Origin: Armigeres subalbatus
Lineage: Eukaryota; Arthropoda; Insecta; Diptera; Culicidae
Direction of reading: 5' to 3'
NCBI RefSeq assembly: GCF_024139115.2
Contig: NC_085141.1
Location: 393,066,632 to 393,130,631, forward strand
Length of the DNA stretch: 64,000 bases
Of the stretch, positions 35,848 through 48,262 are shown piece after piece (the first letter of the stretch is position 1; every line of letters begins with the position of its first letter). The position numbers and the translations under genes are program-made. The notes under the pieces were generated by a model, which saw nothing but the letters and a program-made list of their open reading frames with translations, ran no database searches and had not been told where the DNA came from.

Positions 35848-37055
35848 CGGGTTTCATGGGTGAACGCTCCACCACGGACCAGGTGTTCGCCATTCGCCAA
35901 GTACTGCAGAAATGCCACGAATACAACGTGCCCACACATCATCTATTTATCGACTTTAAAGCCGCATATGATACAATCGATCGGGACCAGCTATGGCAAC
36001 TAATGCACGAGCACGGTTTTCCGGATAAACTGACACGGTTGATCACAGCGACGATGGATCGGATGATGAGCGTAGTTCGAGTTTCAGGGGCATTCTCGAG
36101 TCCCTTCGAAACCCGCAGAGGGTTACGGCAAGGTGGTGGTCTTTCGTGTCTGCTATTCAACATTGCGTTGGAAGGGGTAATACGAAGAGCAGGGATTAAC
36201 ACGAGTGGTAAAATTTTCAATAAGTCCGTCCAGCTATTTGGCTTCGCCGACGACATAGATATTATGGCACGTAGCTTTGAGAAGATGGAGGAAGCCTACA
36301 TCAGACTGAAGAGGGAAGCCAAGCGGATAAGACTAGTCATCAACACGTCGAAGACAAAGTACATGATAGGAAGAGGTTCAAGAGAAGACAATGTGAGCCA
36401 CCCACCGCGAGTTTGCATCGGTGTTGACGACATCGAGGTAGTAGAAGAATTTGTGTACTTAGGGTTCAATGGTGACTGCCGAAAATGATACCAGCAGAGA
36501 AATTCGGAGACGCATAGTGGCTGGAAATCGTACATGCTTTGGACTCCGCAAGATCGAATAGAGTTCGCCGCCGTACCAAACTGACAATCTACAAAACGCT
36601 CATTAGACCGGTAGTCCTCTACGGACACGAGACCTGGACGATGCTCGTGGAGGACCAACGCGCACTTGGAGTTTTCGAAAGGAAAGTGCTGCGTACCATC
36701 TATAGTGGGGTGCAGATGGCGGACAGTACGTGGAGGAGGCGAATGAACCATGAGTTGCATGAGCTGCTGGGAGAACCATCCATCGTTTACACCGCGAAAA
36801 TCGGACGACTGCGGTGGGCCGGGCACGTAGCCAGAATGTCGGACAATAACCCGGTGAAAATGGTTCTCGACATCGATCCGACGGGCACAAGAAGGCGAGG
36901 TGCGCAACGGGCAAGGTGGATCGATCAGGTGGAAGATGACTTGCGGACCCTCCGTAGACTGCGTGGTTGGCGACGTGTAGCCATGGACCGAGCCGAATGG
37001 AGAAGACTCTTATATACCGCACAGGCCACTTCGGCCTTAGTCGGAATAAATGAAA
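35848..37055 (+). pseudogene. RTE LINE copy B, right fragment (RT and C-terminus)
   Basis: It resumes copy B at AGFMGERSTTDQVFAIRQ and keeps an intact LFGFADDIDIM motif (about 36230-36265). A one-base gain near 36463 and an 8-base loss near 36553 break the frame, after which the C-terminal RTE region (GRLRWAGHVARM, RRRGAQRARWIDQV) follows. The 3' end lacks the usual stop and the frame runs out of the element. A perfect 14-bp duplication closes the copy at 37056-37069. It looks very similar to copy A. Confidence 0.9.
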
Positions 37056-37069
37056 TGCCATATTTTCGT

Positions 37070-37904
37070 CTCAAAAGTAACATATTTATATATCGTAACA
37101 AAGCTCTTAAACAGATTTATGCAATAGACTTGATAATGTAATAATAGCTCCGTCCAGAATTTAGTTTTTAGTAGTTTTGCAAAAGCATATTTTACCCAAT
37201 ATTTAAAGAACAAAACAGTTTGGTACCCCGCAATATCCCAAAGTAAAACAACATGCACTACACTGTTGAACTCTTAAGCTTCGAGGACCATGAATAAAAT
37301 CCTGCTCAAATTCACCATTTCGTAAGATAAATGAATTTGAAAAATTGCTCATTTTTGCATTTTCTTGTGTACTAAGTATACATATACAGGGGTTGGACAG
37401 AATGATCGGGACAGGCAAAATTCTATCAAAATTCAATTGACCATAACTCCGTGAAATATCAACCGATTTCTTTGGTTCTGAGAGCGTTCGACGGGAAAAT
37501 CAATAAAGTTTTGGAAATCCATGTCCAGAATTCCAGAATAATTCGTATTATTTGAGGGCATGTCGAAAATGCACTTTTTTGAGTGCTTGTATTATTCACT
37601 TGTGTGAAATATTGACCATTTTTATATTTTTTACAGAAACTAGAGCTTTTACTGACTTGATTGTTATGTTGATGTCACAGATCGGACAATAAATACCTGA
37701 GATATGTCCGCTTCCGTGAAATCCGTGAAACCGGTTTAATCAATAGTAGCACGCACGCTACTGTTCTCGTAGACAGCGTTCTTGCACCAAGTGGTACCGC
37801 ATGGCCACAGTTATCCCTTTTTTCAATTTTATCAATATGGGTATCAAAATTCATGGTTTATTAAAGTCATTACAATGCAAATATTTTTTTGTAGGGGAAA
37901 TTCC
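37070..37904. other. Interval with no recognised gene
   Basis: AT-rich sequence downstream of the RTE/hAT nest. Short frames on both strands carry no recognised domain. Confidence 0.35.
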
Positions 37905-39010
37905 TCCGGAATTCCTCCGGAAGTTCCTCCGGAATTCCTCCGGAAGTTCCTCCGGAATTCCTCCGGAAGTTCCTCCGGGAATTCTACGGAAGTTCCTCCG
38001 GAAGTTCCTCCGGGAATTCCTCCGGAAGTTCCTCCGGGAATTCCTCCGGAAGTTCCTCCGAATTCCTCCGGAAGTTCCTCCGAATTCCTCCGGAAGTTCC
38101 TCCGAATTCCTCCGGAAGTTCCTCCGGAATTCCTCCGGAAGTTCCTCCGGAAGTTCCTCTGAATTCCTCCGGAAGTTCCTCCAGGAATTCCTACGGAAGT
38201 TCCTCCAAATTCCTCCGGAAGTTCCTCCGAATTCCTCCGAAGTTCCTCCGAATTCCTCCGGAAGTTCCTCCGGAATTCCTCCGAAGTTCCTCCGGGAATT
38301 CCTCCGAAGTTCCTCCGGAATTCCTCCGGAAGTTCCTCCGGGAATTCCTCCGAAGTTCCTCCGGGAATTCCTCCGGAAGTTCCTCCGGGAATTCCTCCGA
38401 AGTTCCTCCGGGAATTCCTCTGGAAGTTCCTCCGAATTCCTCCGGAAGTTCCTCCGAAATTCCTCTGGAAGTTCCTCCGAATTCCTCCGGAAGTTCCTTC
38501 GGGAATTCCTCCGGAAGTTCCTCCGGAATTCCTCCGAAGTTCCTCCAGAATTCCTCCGGAAGTTCCTCCGGAATTCCTCCGGAAGTTCCTCCGGAATTCC
38601 TCCGGAAGTTCCTCCGGGAATTCCTCCGGAAGTTCCTCCGGGAATTCCTCCGGAAGTTCCTCCGGGAATTCCTCCGGAAGTTCCTCCGGGAATTCCTCCG
38701 GAAGTTCCTCCGGGAAATCCTCCGGAAGTTCCTCCGGGAATTCCTCCGGAAGTTAACCAAGGAATTTCTTCGAAAGTTCCTCCAGGAATTTCTCCGGAAG
38801 TTCCTCCGGAAGTTTCTTCGGAAGTTCCTCCGGTATTCCTCCGGGAATTCCTCCGGAAGTTCCTCCGGGAATTCCTCCGGAAGTTCCTCCAGGAATTCCT
38901 CTGGAAGTTCCTCCAGGAATTCCTCCGGAAGATCCTCAAGGGATTCCTTCAAGAATTTCTCCGGAAGTTTCTCCAGGAATTTCTCCGGAAGTTCATCCGG
39001 AAGTTCCTCA
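37905..39010. repeat. 1.1-kb minisatellite (about 24-bp unit)
   Basis: The tandem unit is approximately GGAATTCCTCCGG then AAGTTCCTCC, with indel variants of one to a few bases. It holds dozens of GAATTC and TCCGGA sites. All frames stay largely open (362-aa and 418-aa frames with IPPEVPPG or RRNFRRNS periods), which I read as repeat shadows. The sequence to about 39780 is a degenerate version with AATTCCT/GAATTT motifs, so the array may be a local expansion of an older repeat. Confidence 0.92.
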
Positions 39011-39807
39011 AGGGGTTTTTCGAGGGGGCAAAAATTCGTCAAAGAATCCACCTGTAGAAATTTCCCTGGATAATGGACAAATTCTTCTGGAATGCACACG
39101 AACATTGCTCCGGATATTATGTATATTTAAAATTCTTCCGGCAATTCAAAACATTACTTTATTATTATACGCGTATAAATCATTCTATACATTCCTGAAA
39201 TAATTTCTCGTAAAATTGCATCGGAAATTCATTTTGAAACTCCCCCATGAATTCCTTAATGTATACTCCAAAATAAATCCTAAAGAAACTGCTCCCGTAT
39301 ATTCCTCCATAAAGAATTCCAGATGGAATTTTCGTGGGAATATTCGAATGAGCTCTTGAAATATTTTATGAAACAAGCCCTGAAGAATTTCTTGGAGAAG
39401 TTCCAGAAAAATTTCGCAAAAGAATTTCTGGTTAAAATAATTTGGGAATCAAAATTTTCATTTGGGAATTTTTGACGAAATTTCTAATTGGACATCCTGG
39501 AGGAATTCCCGAAAAAATACGAAAGAGTTGAAGTGATTCCAGGAGAAATTCAAAAAGGAACTCCTGGTTTGAATAACTAGAAATTTTTGGATGAATTCTT
39601 GGAACAATATCGGGTGGATCCAAAAGATATTCTCGAAGAATTACTGAAATAATTTCTGAAGAAATTCCAAGAAAATTTCAACAATTTTAAGAATTTTCAA
39701 AGGGAGTTCTTAAAAATGAAAAAGAATCTTTTCGGGTTTCCAAATTATATAATTGAATTTTTAGATGCATTTCTGAAATAATTTTAGATCAAAACATTAA
39801 ATCGGAG

Positions 39808-39862
39808 ACGAGCCAGCCTAGGGCTGAAAATCTCCTTAATAAAGACACAAAAAAAAGTTCCT
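39808..39862 (+). mobile_element. Retroelement 3' tail fragment
   Basis: It contains GAGCCAGCCTAGGGCTGAAA then TCTCCTTAATAAAGAC and an A-run, matching the tail at 2991-3050. It is probably a 5'-truncated copy; no clear duplication was found. Confidence 0.55.
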
Positions 39863-40936
39863 TAAAACTTTCAAGGGGCAATTCCTTGATAACTTGGCTT
39901 AGAAACTGTAAATGCCGGTCTAGCCAACCGGGAGCACTTCTGAGACTCCCCGAATCAACTGCCTCAGGGTCGGCACACGGAAGTTTATCGCGGGACAGGG
40001 AATCTTCGCACTCGAAATTAAGGAAAACCTACCAGCACTTTTAACGTTTTTAACAATTTTATTAGCTACACTCCTTCTAACTTTTCCTTCCTCCCACTTT
40101 CTTACTAACTATTTAGCTAACCTTTACTGTTGGGGCCCCTTCTTCTTTCCAACCACCTCTTTCCTCTTCGCTGCGTCCTTCCTCGTCTTGACCGCAAGCT
40201 TCAGCCACGTCTGGCTACGTTGTTGCACGTCCTAGGCTACCGATGTGTTGTCGGATCGGTCTTCGGCCAACAACGGTGCCGGAATCTACCCGGCGAGGGG
40301 GCACTAGGACGGCGCAGGGCTTCACGGGAAACTGGGCACAAACACGACGTTGAAAAGCACGGGACAGCAACGAATCCACGGTAGAACAACGGGGTCCTAT
40401 GACATTTGAAACGAAAGCACACATCACAATCACGGTCACAATTTAGGGAACCCGGAAGATATCTGGAGATGGGGGCTGGGCAATTACCTGATATCCTTGT
40501 CTTATCGCTTTCAATATTATTTTCCGAAAAATAAACGATCTCCTTGACTTTACACTTCTTAACTCGTTCACGATTGCCGGGTAAGTGAACGAGCTATTAC
40601 AAGATTTTCAGGCCCAAGGTTCATGACCCCCATCTCCGGTCATCGACTTTTCCAGTCTCCATCCCTGTTTCGTACCACCCATTTGTGCAACCCATCATGG
40701 CCGCTCCAACTCCTTATCCTGCGGCTCCTGGTGGTGGGTTGAAGAAGCTTGGTGGGTGGTTGGTAGCAGTTAAGGTGGTTGCACCTAATGACTTTCTAGT
40801 TGTATGCTAAGTGGGCCTACTGGGGGACAAACCTTCGCTTCTCATACAAAAACTACCTGTCATACATTTTTTCGCATATTTACAATCAAAAATCTCAATA
40901 ATACACACGGTTAACAAAACCAAACACTTACAAAAC
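39863..40936. other. GC-richer interval of unknown origin
   Basis: 39900-40800 is GC-richer than its surroundings, with pyrimidine-rich runs at 40070-40170 and open frames on both strands (40130-40384 plus, 40215-40439 minus). It could be an LTR or a non-coding part of an unknown retroelement, or host DNA. No ends or domains could be matched. Confidence 0.3.
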
Positions 40937-41032
40937 CTCGCAGATAATAACTGTGGAAGTGCTTAATAAACACTAAGCTGCGAGGCGCGAATGTCCCAGT
41001 GGGGGATGTAATGCCAATTAAGAAAAAGAATA
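40937..41032 (+). mobile_element. SINE 3' fragment (Feilai type)
   Basis: AACCTCGCAGATAATAACTG, then GTGGAAGTGCTTAAT and GGGGATGTAATGCCAAT, match the 3' half of the SINE at 61753-62048 read on its sense strand. The tRNA-related 5' head is missing. Confidence 0.75.
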
Positions 41033-41958
41033 TAAATTTGACTCAAAATGTATTTTTCTATTGACTAACATATATATGATCCGGTAAAAATACTCAGTAC
41101 GAATCCCGTTAGCCTACTGGTTTAAAGTCGTTTAACCTTCTGTCTGTGCTCAAAAAAACTTACGTTGTCTGTGCTCTGGGGTCAAATTGACCCCAAATTG
41201 AAATTGCTATAACTTTCTTAATGTTTGGCCGATTTTGGATTTTTGGGGCTGTTTCGAAATATAATTTAATCATCTTTCAAGTCGTTACCAAAGATTAACT
41301 ATTGGTGGGCGGTTACATCGCGGGGAGGGGTTTTAGTGAACAAGAGTACAAAAACAGTGATTTTTCATGAAAATATTCATTAGTTATATAGTTATATCCG
41401 AAAATCCTACCCATTTTGAACTGCACCTTTTTAAAAAAGGTTATGCAGGAAGGCGTGTGCTTTGGGATGAGGCGTTGATAAGTTTAGAACTTGGCTGCCA
41501 GGTGGTGGTATATTTGATTTCATTATTTTAGATTACTCAAGCAATTCCGATGTATAGAATTCTCCTCAGTGAATATATTCTTATCGCACGAATTTAAAAT
41601 TTGTTAAAATGGCGTCTTGATCAAAGGTCGTCTAGTGGGGACTGTCTTGTGACGGAAGTAATAATTGGGAATTTTACAAACAGTCGAAAAATTGGCTGAT
41701 CTTTGGTTACGCATGTAGACCCAAAGGCCTTAATTCCAGGGTTTTCTTGGATGACCTTAAACATATTCTGTGAACACATTCATTATTTACAGCATCACTG
41801 GAGCAGGTTGAATACAAAGAAAACTTTTGATGAACTCTACCACAACATTCATGTTTGTCAAAAATGCTACAAACCAAAACACATCAGATCTCACATGGAA
41901 CAATATACTCAAATACAACAGCTCATTAGCGCCGCATATTGGAAGAAGTGCTCATTAT

Positions 41959-42679
41959 CAGGGTTTCGACTTTTCGTTTCAATGAGACCAAAGCAAGCGT
42001 TTTTCGGGCCAAGGGAAAATCTTGTTTCGTTGTTTATGTTGAGGATCATCTTTCACCCATCAATCTTTTCTCTAGAATTAGCATTGGAAGATGAACGAAA
42101 ATCTTGCCTATTAGATGAAAATCCTTTTTCATTTCATTACTTTCACCTTTCACTCACTTTTCGCGAGAATTATCACAGAACAATTACAATATTGTATGGC
42201 CGCGCCGGGACTCGAACCCAGAATAGTAACAATAATAGCTGTGGGGATGCGCTTACTTTGGCCACACCACCACGCTATCTGTATGAAAGCGTTAAGTTAT
42301 TTGTTCCACATAAGCTACTACCATTTGCATTGATGATGCCACGAAAAGACCTGAATATGAAAGAAAAAGAGCAAACCAACGTTCAGCGGCAATCGAAGTG
42401 AGCGAAAAATTGTTATCACTCTCCAGGCTGTTTTTCTTTCCCGAAAAGCGATTTCTCGCTTAACTTTTCAAAAGGACCTAAGAAACATTTTTTTCATGAA
42501 TTAATTTGAATAGCGCAATCAATACAACAACATGAAAGCTATTGATTGCTGTATTCAAATTAATTCATGAAAAAAATGTTACTTAGGACCTTTTGAAAAG
42601 TTAAGCGAGATTTCTCCCCGAAAACTGTCGTGAGGGAAAATCATGTGCTCCTAAGATTGAGTGAGCATTATGAACCCTG
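41959..42679 (-). mobile_element. hAT-type MITE carrying a tRNA-like module, copy 2
   Basis: Ends CAGGGTTTCGAC and ATGAACCCTG. A perfect 8-bp duplication CTCATTAT lies at 41951-41958 and 42680-42687. Inverted relative to 14598-15157; without the internal insert (42457-42607 plus duplication) it is about 562 bp. The Pol III B-box is retained on the minus strand at 42208-42218. Confidence 0.87.
42457..42607. mobile_element. 151-bp palindromic MITE nested in the tRNA-like MITE
   Basis: Ends CGCTTAACTTTTCAAAAGG and its complement CCTTTTGAAAAGTTAAGCG. It is flanked by CGATTTCT (42449-42456) and AGATTTCT (42608-42615), an 8-bp duplication with one mismatch. The paralogue at 14598-15157 lacks it, giving an empty site. 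Confidence 0.8.
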
Positions 42680-43980
42680 CTCATTATATTGAGCACCGCT
42701 AGAGATCCTGAACAATGTTGCCGAATACAACTTGGGTGTAGGTACCGTGGTGCATCGAAACCCGTACATTTAAACACTTCAGTATATGTAAAAGTCTCTA
42801 GAAAATACAAATCGAATGCAAATCAAACGTTCGTCATTGATCTAATTACACGAGGGCCTCTATTTTTTGTGTGCTCCACTGTATTGCATTAAAAGTAATG
42901 AAAAATATGATAAAATTACGAACAAAATCAACACATCCTGAATCGAAATCCGTCCACCGTGGACGGAATTCGAATCATAGGATCATAATCCGTACAGCTA
43001 TTTTCTAACAAAATATTTATATTAGAACAGACTAATTGATCAAACTAACACTGTGAATATCGCAATACGCACCTTGAGAAGCGATCCCTTTGTTATGTAT
43101 GCTGCTGATCTTGCTCTATTAATTGCAATTTGCAATTTAAACACACTCACTTTCGGTACAATTGTGTCCAACACGCGAACAAAATGGCACCTGAAACTTC
43201 GCGTTTGCGGGTGCCGATTTGTTTTTTAATTATGTTATTTTAATTTCAGAGCCTACTTTCCATTTCAATGGCCAGAAAGCTTTCTGTCAAGCATAAGATC
43301 AAGATAAGATAAATGATTCATACATTAATTCCCTCAAATCCCCTTTATTCTATTGATATCTCACGAAGTGGACGGATTTCGGTGCTGTACGGATTTCGAT
43401 CCCCCACGGTATGAGGGATCTCAAGCTAAAGCAATATTTCAAACATGCAAGAATATTGCAAGTACACTAGCGCCGCCTATTTGTAAATTTCCTAATTATT
43501 TATTCCGTCACATGACAGACCATTCCTACCAGACGAACTTTGTTAAAGACGTCATCCTTGCAAATTTCAAACTTGTGCCATAAGAATATTTACAATGAGG
43601 AAAATTCCATATATCGGAATTACTTGAGAAGTCTAAAATAATGAATTCAAATATACCGCCACCTAGCGATCAAGCTCTAAACTAATCAATGCCTCATGTC
43701 ATGGCATACGCCTTCCTGTGTAACCTTTTTGAAAAGGTGCAGTTCAAAATGGGTAGGATATTCTGATATAACTAAAATAAGCATGAAAAATCACTGTTAT
43801 TGTATCCTTTTTTACGAAAGCCCCTCCCCGCTATGTACCCGCCCACCTATAGTCAATCTTTGGTAACGACCTGAAAGATGATATAATTATCTTTCCAAAC
43901 AGCCCCAAAAATCTAAAATTGGTCGAACATTAAGAAAGTTATGGGAATTTGGGGTCAATTTGACCCCAGAGCACATACAA

Positions 43981-44433
43981 TAGGGTGGCTCAAATTAGTA
44001 TGGGAAAAACTTTTTTCAATTTTTCTGATGGGCCGCCCTCTTATTCGGTTCTTTTTGTTGCCCTGATGCTCTGGACAAAATATCAGCCAAATCGGCCAAC
44101 GTTTGGGCGGTGCTAAACTCGTTTGAAGTTTATATGCAAAAATGTATGCAGAAACATCCTAAAACAGTGAATTGCAGTTGGATGGCACAACTTACGATGA
44201 AAAACTATGATACTCATTTAGATCTTGTCGTAAATTGTGCCGTCCAACTGCAAATCACTGTTTTTGGTTGTTTCTGCATACATTTTTCCATATAAACTTC
44301 CAACGAGTTTAGCACCGCCTAAACGTTGACCGATTGGGCTGAAATTTTGTCTAAAGCATCAGGGCATCAAATAGAACCGAATAAGAGGGCGGCCCATCAA
44401 AAAATTAGAAAAAGTGTTTTTTGAGCCACCCGA
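43981..44433. mobile_element. Fold-back hAT-type MITE, copy B (453 bp)
   Basis: It starts TAGGGTGGCTC and ends GAGCCACCCGA. A perfect 8-bp duplication ACATACAA lies at 43973-43980 and 44434-44441. It lacks the central part present in copies A and C. It sits inside the right arm of the TTAA element. Confidence 0.88.
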
Positions 44434-44585
44434 ACATACAACGTAAGTTTTTTGAAAAAAAAAACATATTTTCAAGATTTTTCAAGCTACCAAAAATTAG
44501 GAGAATCGGTTGAAAACTAAAAAAATGACAGCCACTCAAAGTGGCCTGGGGTCATATTGACCCCAGAGCAAAGACAAAAGGTTAA

Positions 44586-46600
44586 TAGCTATCGGCGTGG
44601 TGAAAAATTTTCATGCAGCGGCCCCCCGATTTATTTTTGATGGCGGCGGCGGCGTGAGAAAATTACCTATGTCGGCGGAGTGGCGCTTCGGCGCACAGAT
44701 CTACTCGAAACGAGTAAATCATGCAAACTGACGTACAAAAGTGCTGTCAAATCGAGATGCGCAATGAGGCCTCCAGATTAAGACAATACATTCGATATTA
44801 ATCGTACACCTCGTGTAGATCCATCACATTTTTTTTATCATAGTGATTTTTTATTAGCTAGAGTTCATCATTTACCGACCATCACAGGTATAGGCAAGCA
44901 TTACAGGGGCTGTCAATTTCGAAGGTCATTTTCTGGGCCAGACCAGACCGTTTACAGACCAGACCATTACCACTATACTTTCTGTTCTTTCACAAAAGCT
45001 CTCTACAATTTCCCCGAAATGATTACCAACCATTCATTAAGCCAAATTCCAATGTCAAATGCCAAAATAACCTTTATACTAACTAAATTCACAACCCACA
45101 GAATAGTTAGAGTTTTTTGTTTTCAATTTCCAGCCATTATTGCCGTTGAATATTTTCGCATTTTTCTCATCATGAAACACAATACTTTACATTCCACAGG
45201 CAGGCCACCAGCAACGGCGGCACTGAAGGGTAAAAATGGAGAAGAGCAATCGTAAACGGGCTTGGATACCAGTCAAGATTTATTACCGTCTTTCGTACTG
45301 AATTTTTAATCGCAGTTTAATTTTATTAATGTATATTTCATAAACCAACATCGTGATACCGCGGCTTGGCTGGTTGGTTTGACGGGACGGTAGCCTTTTG
45401 GTACGACAACCGACAGAAAGGACGGTCGCCGGTGGCGCTCCATTGTCGATATCTTTCTTATTTTACCCAAGGTAAATGGAAGTGAATTGTCATCTCCGTA
45501 CTAGCCTGGTGTTGTTGAAACTTAGAGTTTGAAGAACATCTCTACTTTACAGTCTGTATCTGTAGTCAAGAATATTGAAAGTTATACATTTTCCCACACA
45601 TTCATACGTGTGTGCAGTCCGAGCGCTCCAGTATTTTAAATGGTTAAAAACATTGCTGGGCACATCCTCAGGTCTATTGGGGATGAGCTGAAATTGATGA
45701 TTTAGTCGCTTGCCCTCTGCACTTGCCACGAGTTGAAATTGAAGGATTATGCCAAAGTGCCATGTTGGGATTATTACAAAAAATCTCCATTCATTTCTTG
45801 GCAGTCCCAGATTTCTAATGTAGGTCCCCTTATGCGTAGTTTACGTCAAAACAGTAAAACAAACCTTATTTAAAAACTCGTTCTGTGGTTTCAACAAAAT
45901 ATTCCTTTGTACCAATTCATGTTCCTCATACACCAACAATTCAAAAAATGCGTGTGTAATCATCATTTTCAAACACCCTAAAAGAAGTGATTTTTCTTCA
46001 AAAAGTGGCTTGATCTCCTCTTTTTTCGCTGATTCTTCATGTCCTGCCAAGATGGTGCTCTGCTGAAATGGAGAAGTGCGAAGAGCAGCTACAAAACCCC
46101 AAACCAAGGTAGGACGAGTCCGTGTTTCGTGTGGCAGCCGGCTGGTCGGTCGTCGTTCTCGATTTCATGACGGATGTTGATCAACACAATGAATGGCTGA
46201 GGGTGGGCGAATGATTGAAGAGAAAGCACACCACCGACGACGGCGGGGCGGATTTTTTTTATCCATGAGCATGAGGCAAAATAGAGCGAAAGCAAGTTTT
46301 TGGCTTGGACCGGTGTGGTGTGTAGCACCGAAAGCAGACAGGGGAACCAACGGACACGGAAAGGGATCTGGTTTGATTTGTGGTTTTTCCGCTGAAAGCG
46401 CGCACGTGAAATGGAAATATTTATTTCCTTCGAATCGAGTGCTGCACGGTATTAAAAGCCCGGAGATGTTGATTTATTACGTGGGAAAACGAAACAATTC
46501 AAACTGTGATCAGGCGGCCATAGTTGGTGTTGTTAGAAGATGAAGCCTATAGGGGGGATTGGCATAACAATTTCTTTCTTCAAGTGTGTCACCACAGCAA
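44586..46600. other. 2 kb without recognised genes
   Basis: 44590-44760 has a GGCGGCGGC-rich patch that may be part of another dispersed element. 46110-46540 is GC-balanced, with overlapping frames on both strands. None has a recognisable domain. Confidence 0.35.
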
Positions 46601-46608
46601 GACTATTG

Positions 46609-48262
46609 TCGTTTTCGGTTATTGCTGGGTCGAACCTAGTTCTGCCCCGGATCCGCTCTAACAGCTGTCAAAACGTTCGGTTATTCGTTCAGGTTGGATC
46701 GCGATCCGCACCAGATCCGACCCAAAACGAACGAGGTTCGCTCTGCCGATTTATCGAGATCGAACCTAGGTTCACCAATACATTCGAACACAAACTGTCA
46801 AACAGGTGTTTATGTTTACGCTAAAGGAAAATGAAAACATGAAAGACACGGAAGGGTGCGGATGGGTATTTGACTTTTAATCGTTTTTGTTTCATTTGTT
46901 GAATTTATCAATTTTGTTGCGGTCTTGCACGTAAAAATGGATTATTTTAATTGTGTGTTGTGTTCAAGTTTCTCTGATGGTGAAATGGATTCAGATACCG
47001 ACATATTTTTTGCTGATTACTTCAGACGGTAGCTCCGTTATAAACAAAATGATGGTTAAAAATTTTGATTATTTTTATTCACTATTACGTTGTGTATTCG
47101 ATTATATGCTTTAGGTATAATTGCTCTCTCAATGGGAAAATAGCGTACCGGAGTATCGGATTATTATTTATACCAAAATGTTCATACCATTATTTTATTC
47201 GTTATTGCAGAATAATTTGTTTAAGGTTACGGATTTGAAGAATATAAACATAATGTATTAACCCTTTATGAGGCAGTGATAACTATATTGCCATCAACAA
47301 ATGATACGTTTTTCTGATTATTTACAATAGTTTTATTAATTATTCACCTTGCAGAGGGTATATTTGCTACCTAGTAACACTCCAGATGATACTTGGCCAG
47401 AAAATAAATTCAAATGTAAATTTAGGAACAGTTTTATACGAATTGAGCATAATTTTAGAGTGGAAGAAGGATTTTGGAAGTTGTAATTCGTTAAAACCGA
47501 CAAAAACATATTTTACCCTGTTGATATTTGTTATGTTGAATATCCTGTTATGTAGTGGAAAATTATGTAGAGAAAAATATTTGCCTTTTGCAGTTTGGCG
47601 AAATCGCGGTTTATCCCAAAGGATCTCCTCTTGGGAGGAAAATACAAAAATGTTAGTCAACTCTTGTGCGATTTGATTCTTTGTTTTAAAATAAAAGGCC
47701 CCAAATCTCAATAAATTGTCTATTGGATTGGACAAAGTGTTTCCATATTTTCTTGTTCTATTACATTTGAATGGCATAATTGATAATTCAAATGTAACAC
47801 AATCACTGTTATCCAGAACGCCACTTAGAACCAGTATAACAGTTTATCGGGAAACACGGATTGGCATAATTACCGGAAATGTTCCAGAGCGCCAAAATTC
47901 CTTCACGGCAATCTACATTGTCGTCGCCATTCATCACAAGCTTCTAATCACATAAATTTATTGATGGATTAACTGTCATTTTTAAAATAAACAATTAACA
48001 GAAGAAAAATCTGACTTCCCCATTCAATTTATATAATAAGAAACAAAATAACACTAATAACAAAATTCAAAAGATAAAATCTGTATAAAATCTGATAAAA
48101 TATTTATATTTCTGCCTATCAGCTGGCAGTGCAAACTGAAAACAAAACAGATGAGGGCTTGAGATCTCACTAACACCATCATACTGACTCGATCCTGATT
48201 CGTTTTCGTTCGGTTATTCAGAGTCGGGATCGGACCTGACCCAGGTCTAAAACCGAAAACGA
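46609..48262. mobile_element. Possible inverted-repeat element, boundaries uncertain
   Basis: TCGTTTTCGGTTATTGCTGG at 46609 and CCCAGGTCTAAAACCGAAAA-CGA ending near 48262 are imperfect inverted matches, and both sides carry CGGTTATTC with GATCCG or GATCGG motifs. No target duplication could be matched. Interior frames (47367-47777 minus, 47386-47676 plus) are unassigned. Confidence 0.35.

Larger units (their letters stand above)
41136..44581. mobile_element. 3.4-kb TTAA-flanked piggyBac-type element, non-coding
   Basis: Ends CCTTCTGTCTGTGCTC and GAGCAAAGACAAAAGG, directly flanked by TTAA (41132-41135, 44582-44585). Long inverted arms of about 450 bp include the palindrome GGGGTCAAATTGACCCC and motifs such as TTGGTAACGAC. 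Three later insertions lie inside: the MITE at 41959-42679 (with its own insert) and the fold-back MITE at 43981-44433. Frames at 41703-42401 and 43353-43583 have no piggyBac catalytic motifs that I can see. piggyBac affiliation rests on the TTAA duplication and CC-type ends. Confidence 0.7.

Noticed and set aside
37782..39105. Long proline- or arginine/asparagine-rich proteins (up to 418 aa) on both strands
   Set aside because: They are translations of a minisatellite that is open in almost all frames; there is no start context or non-repeat domain.
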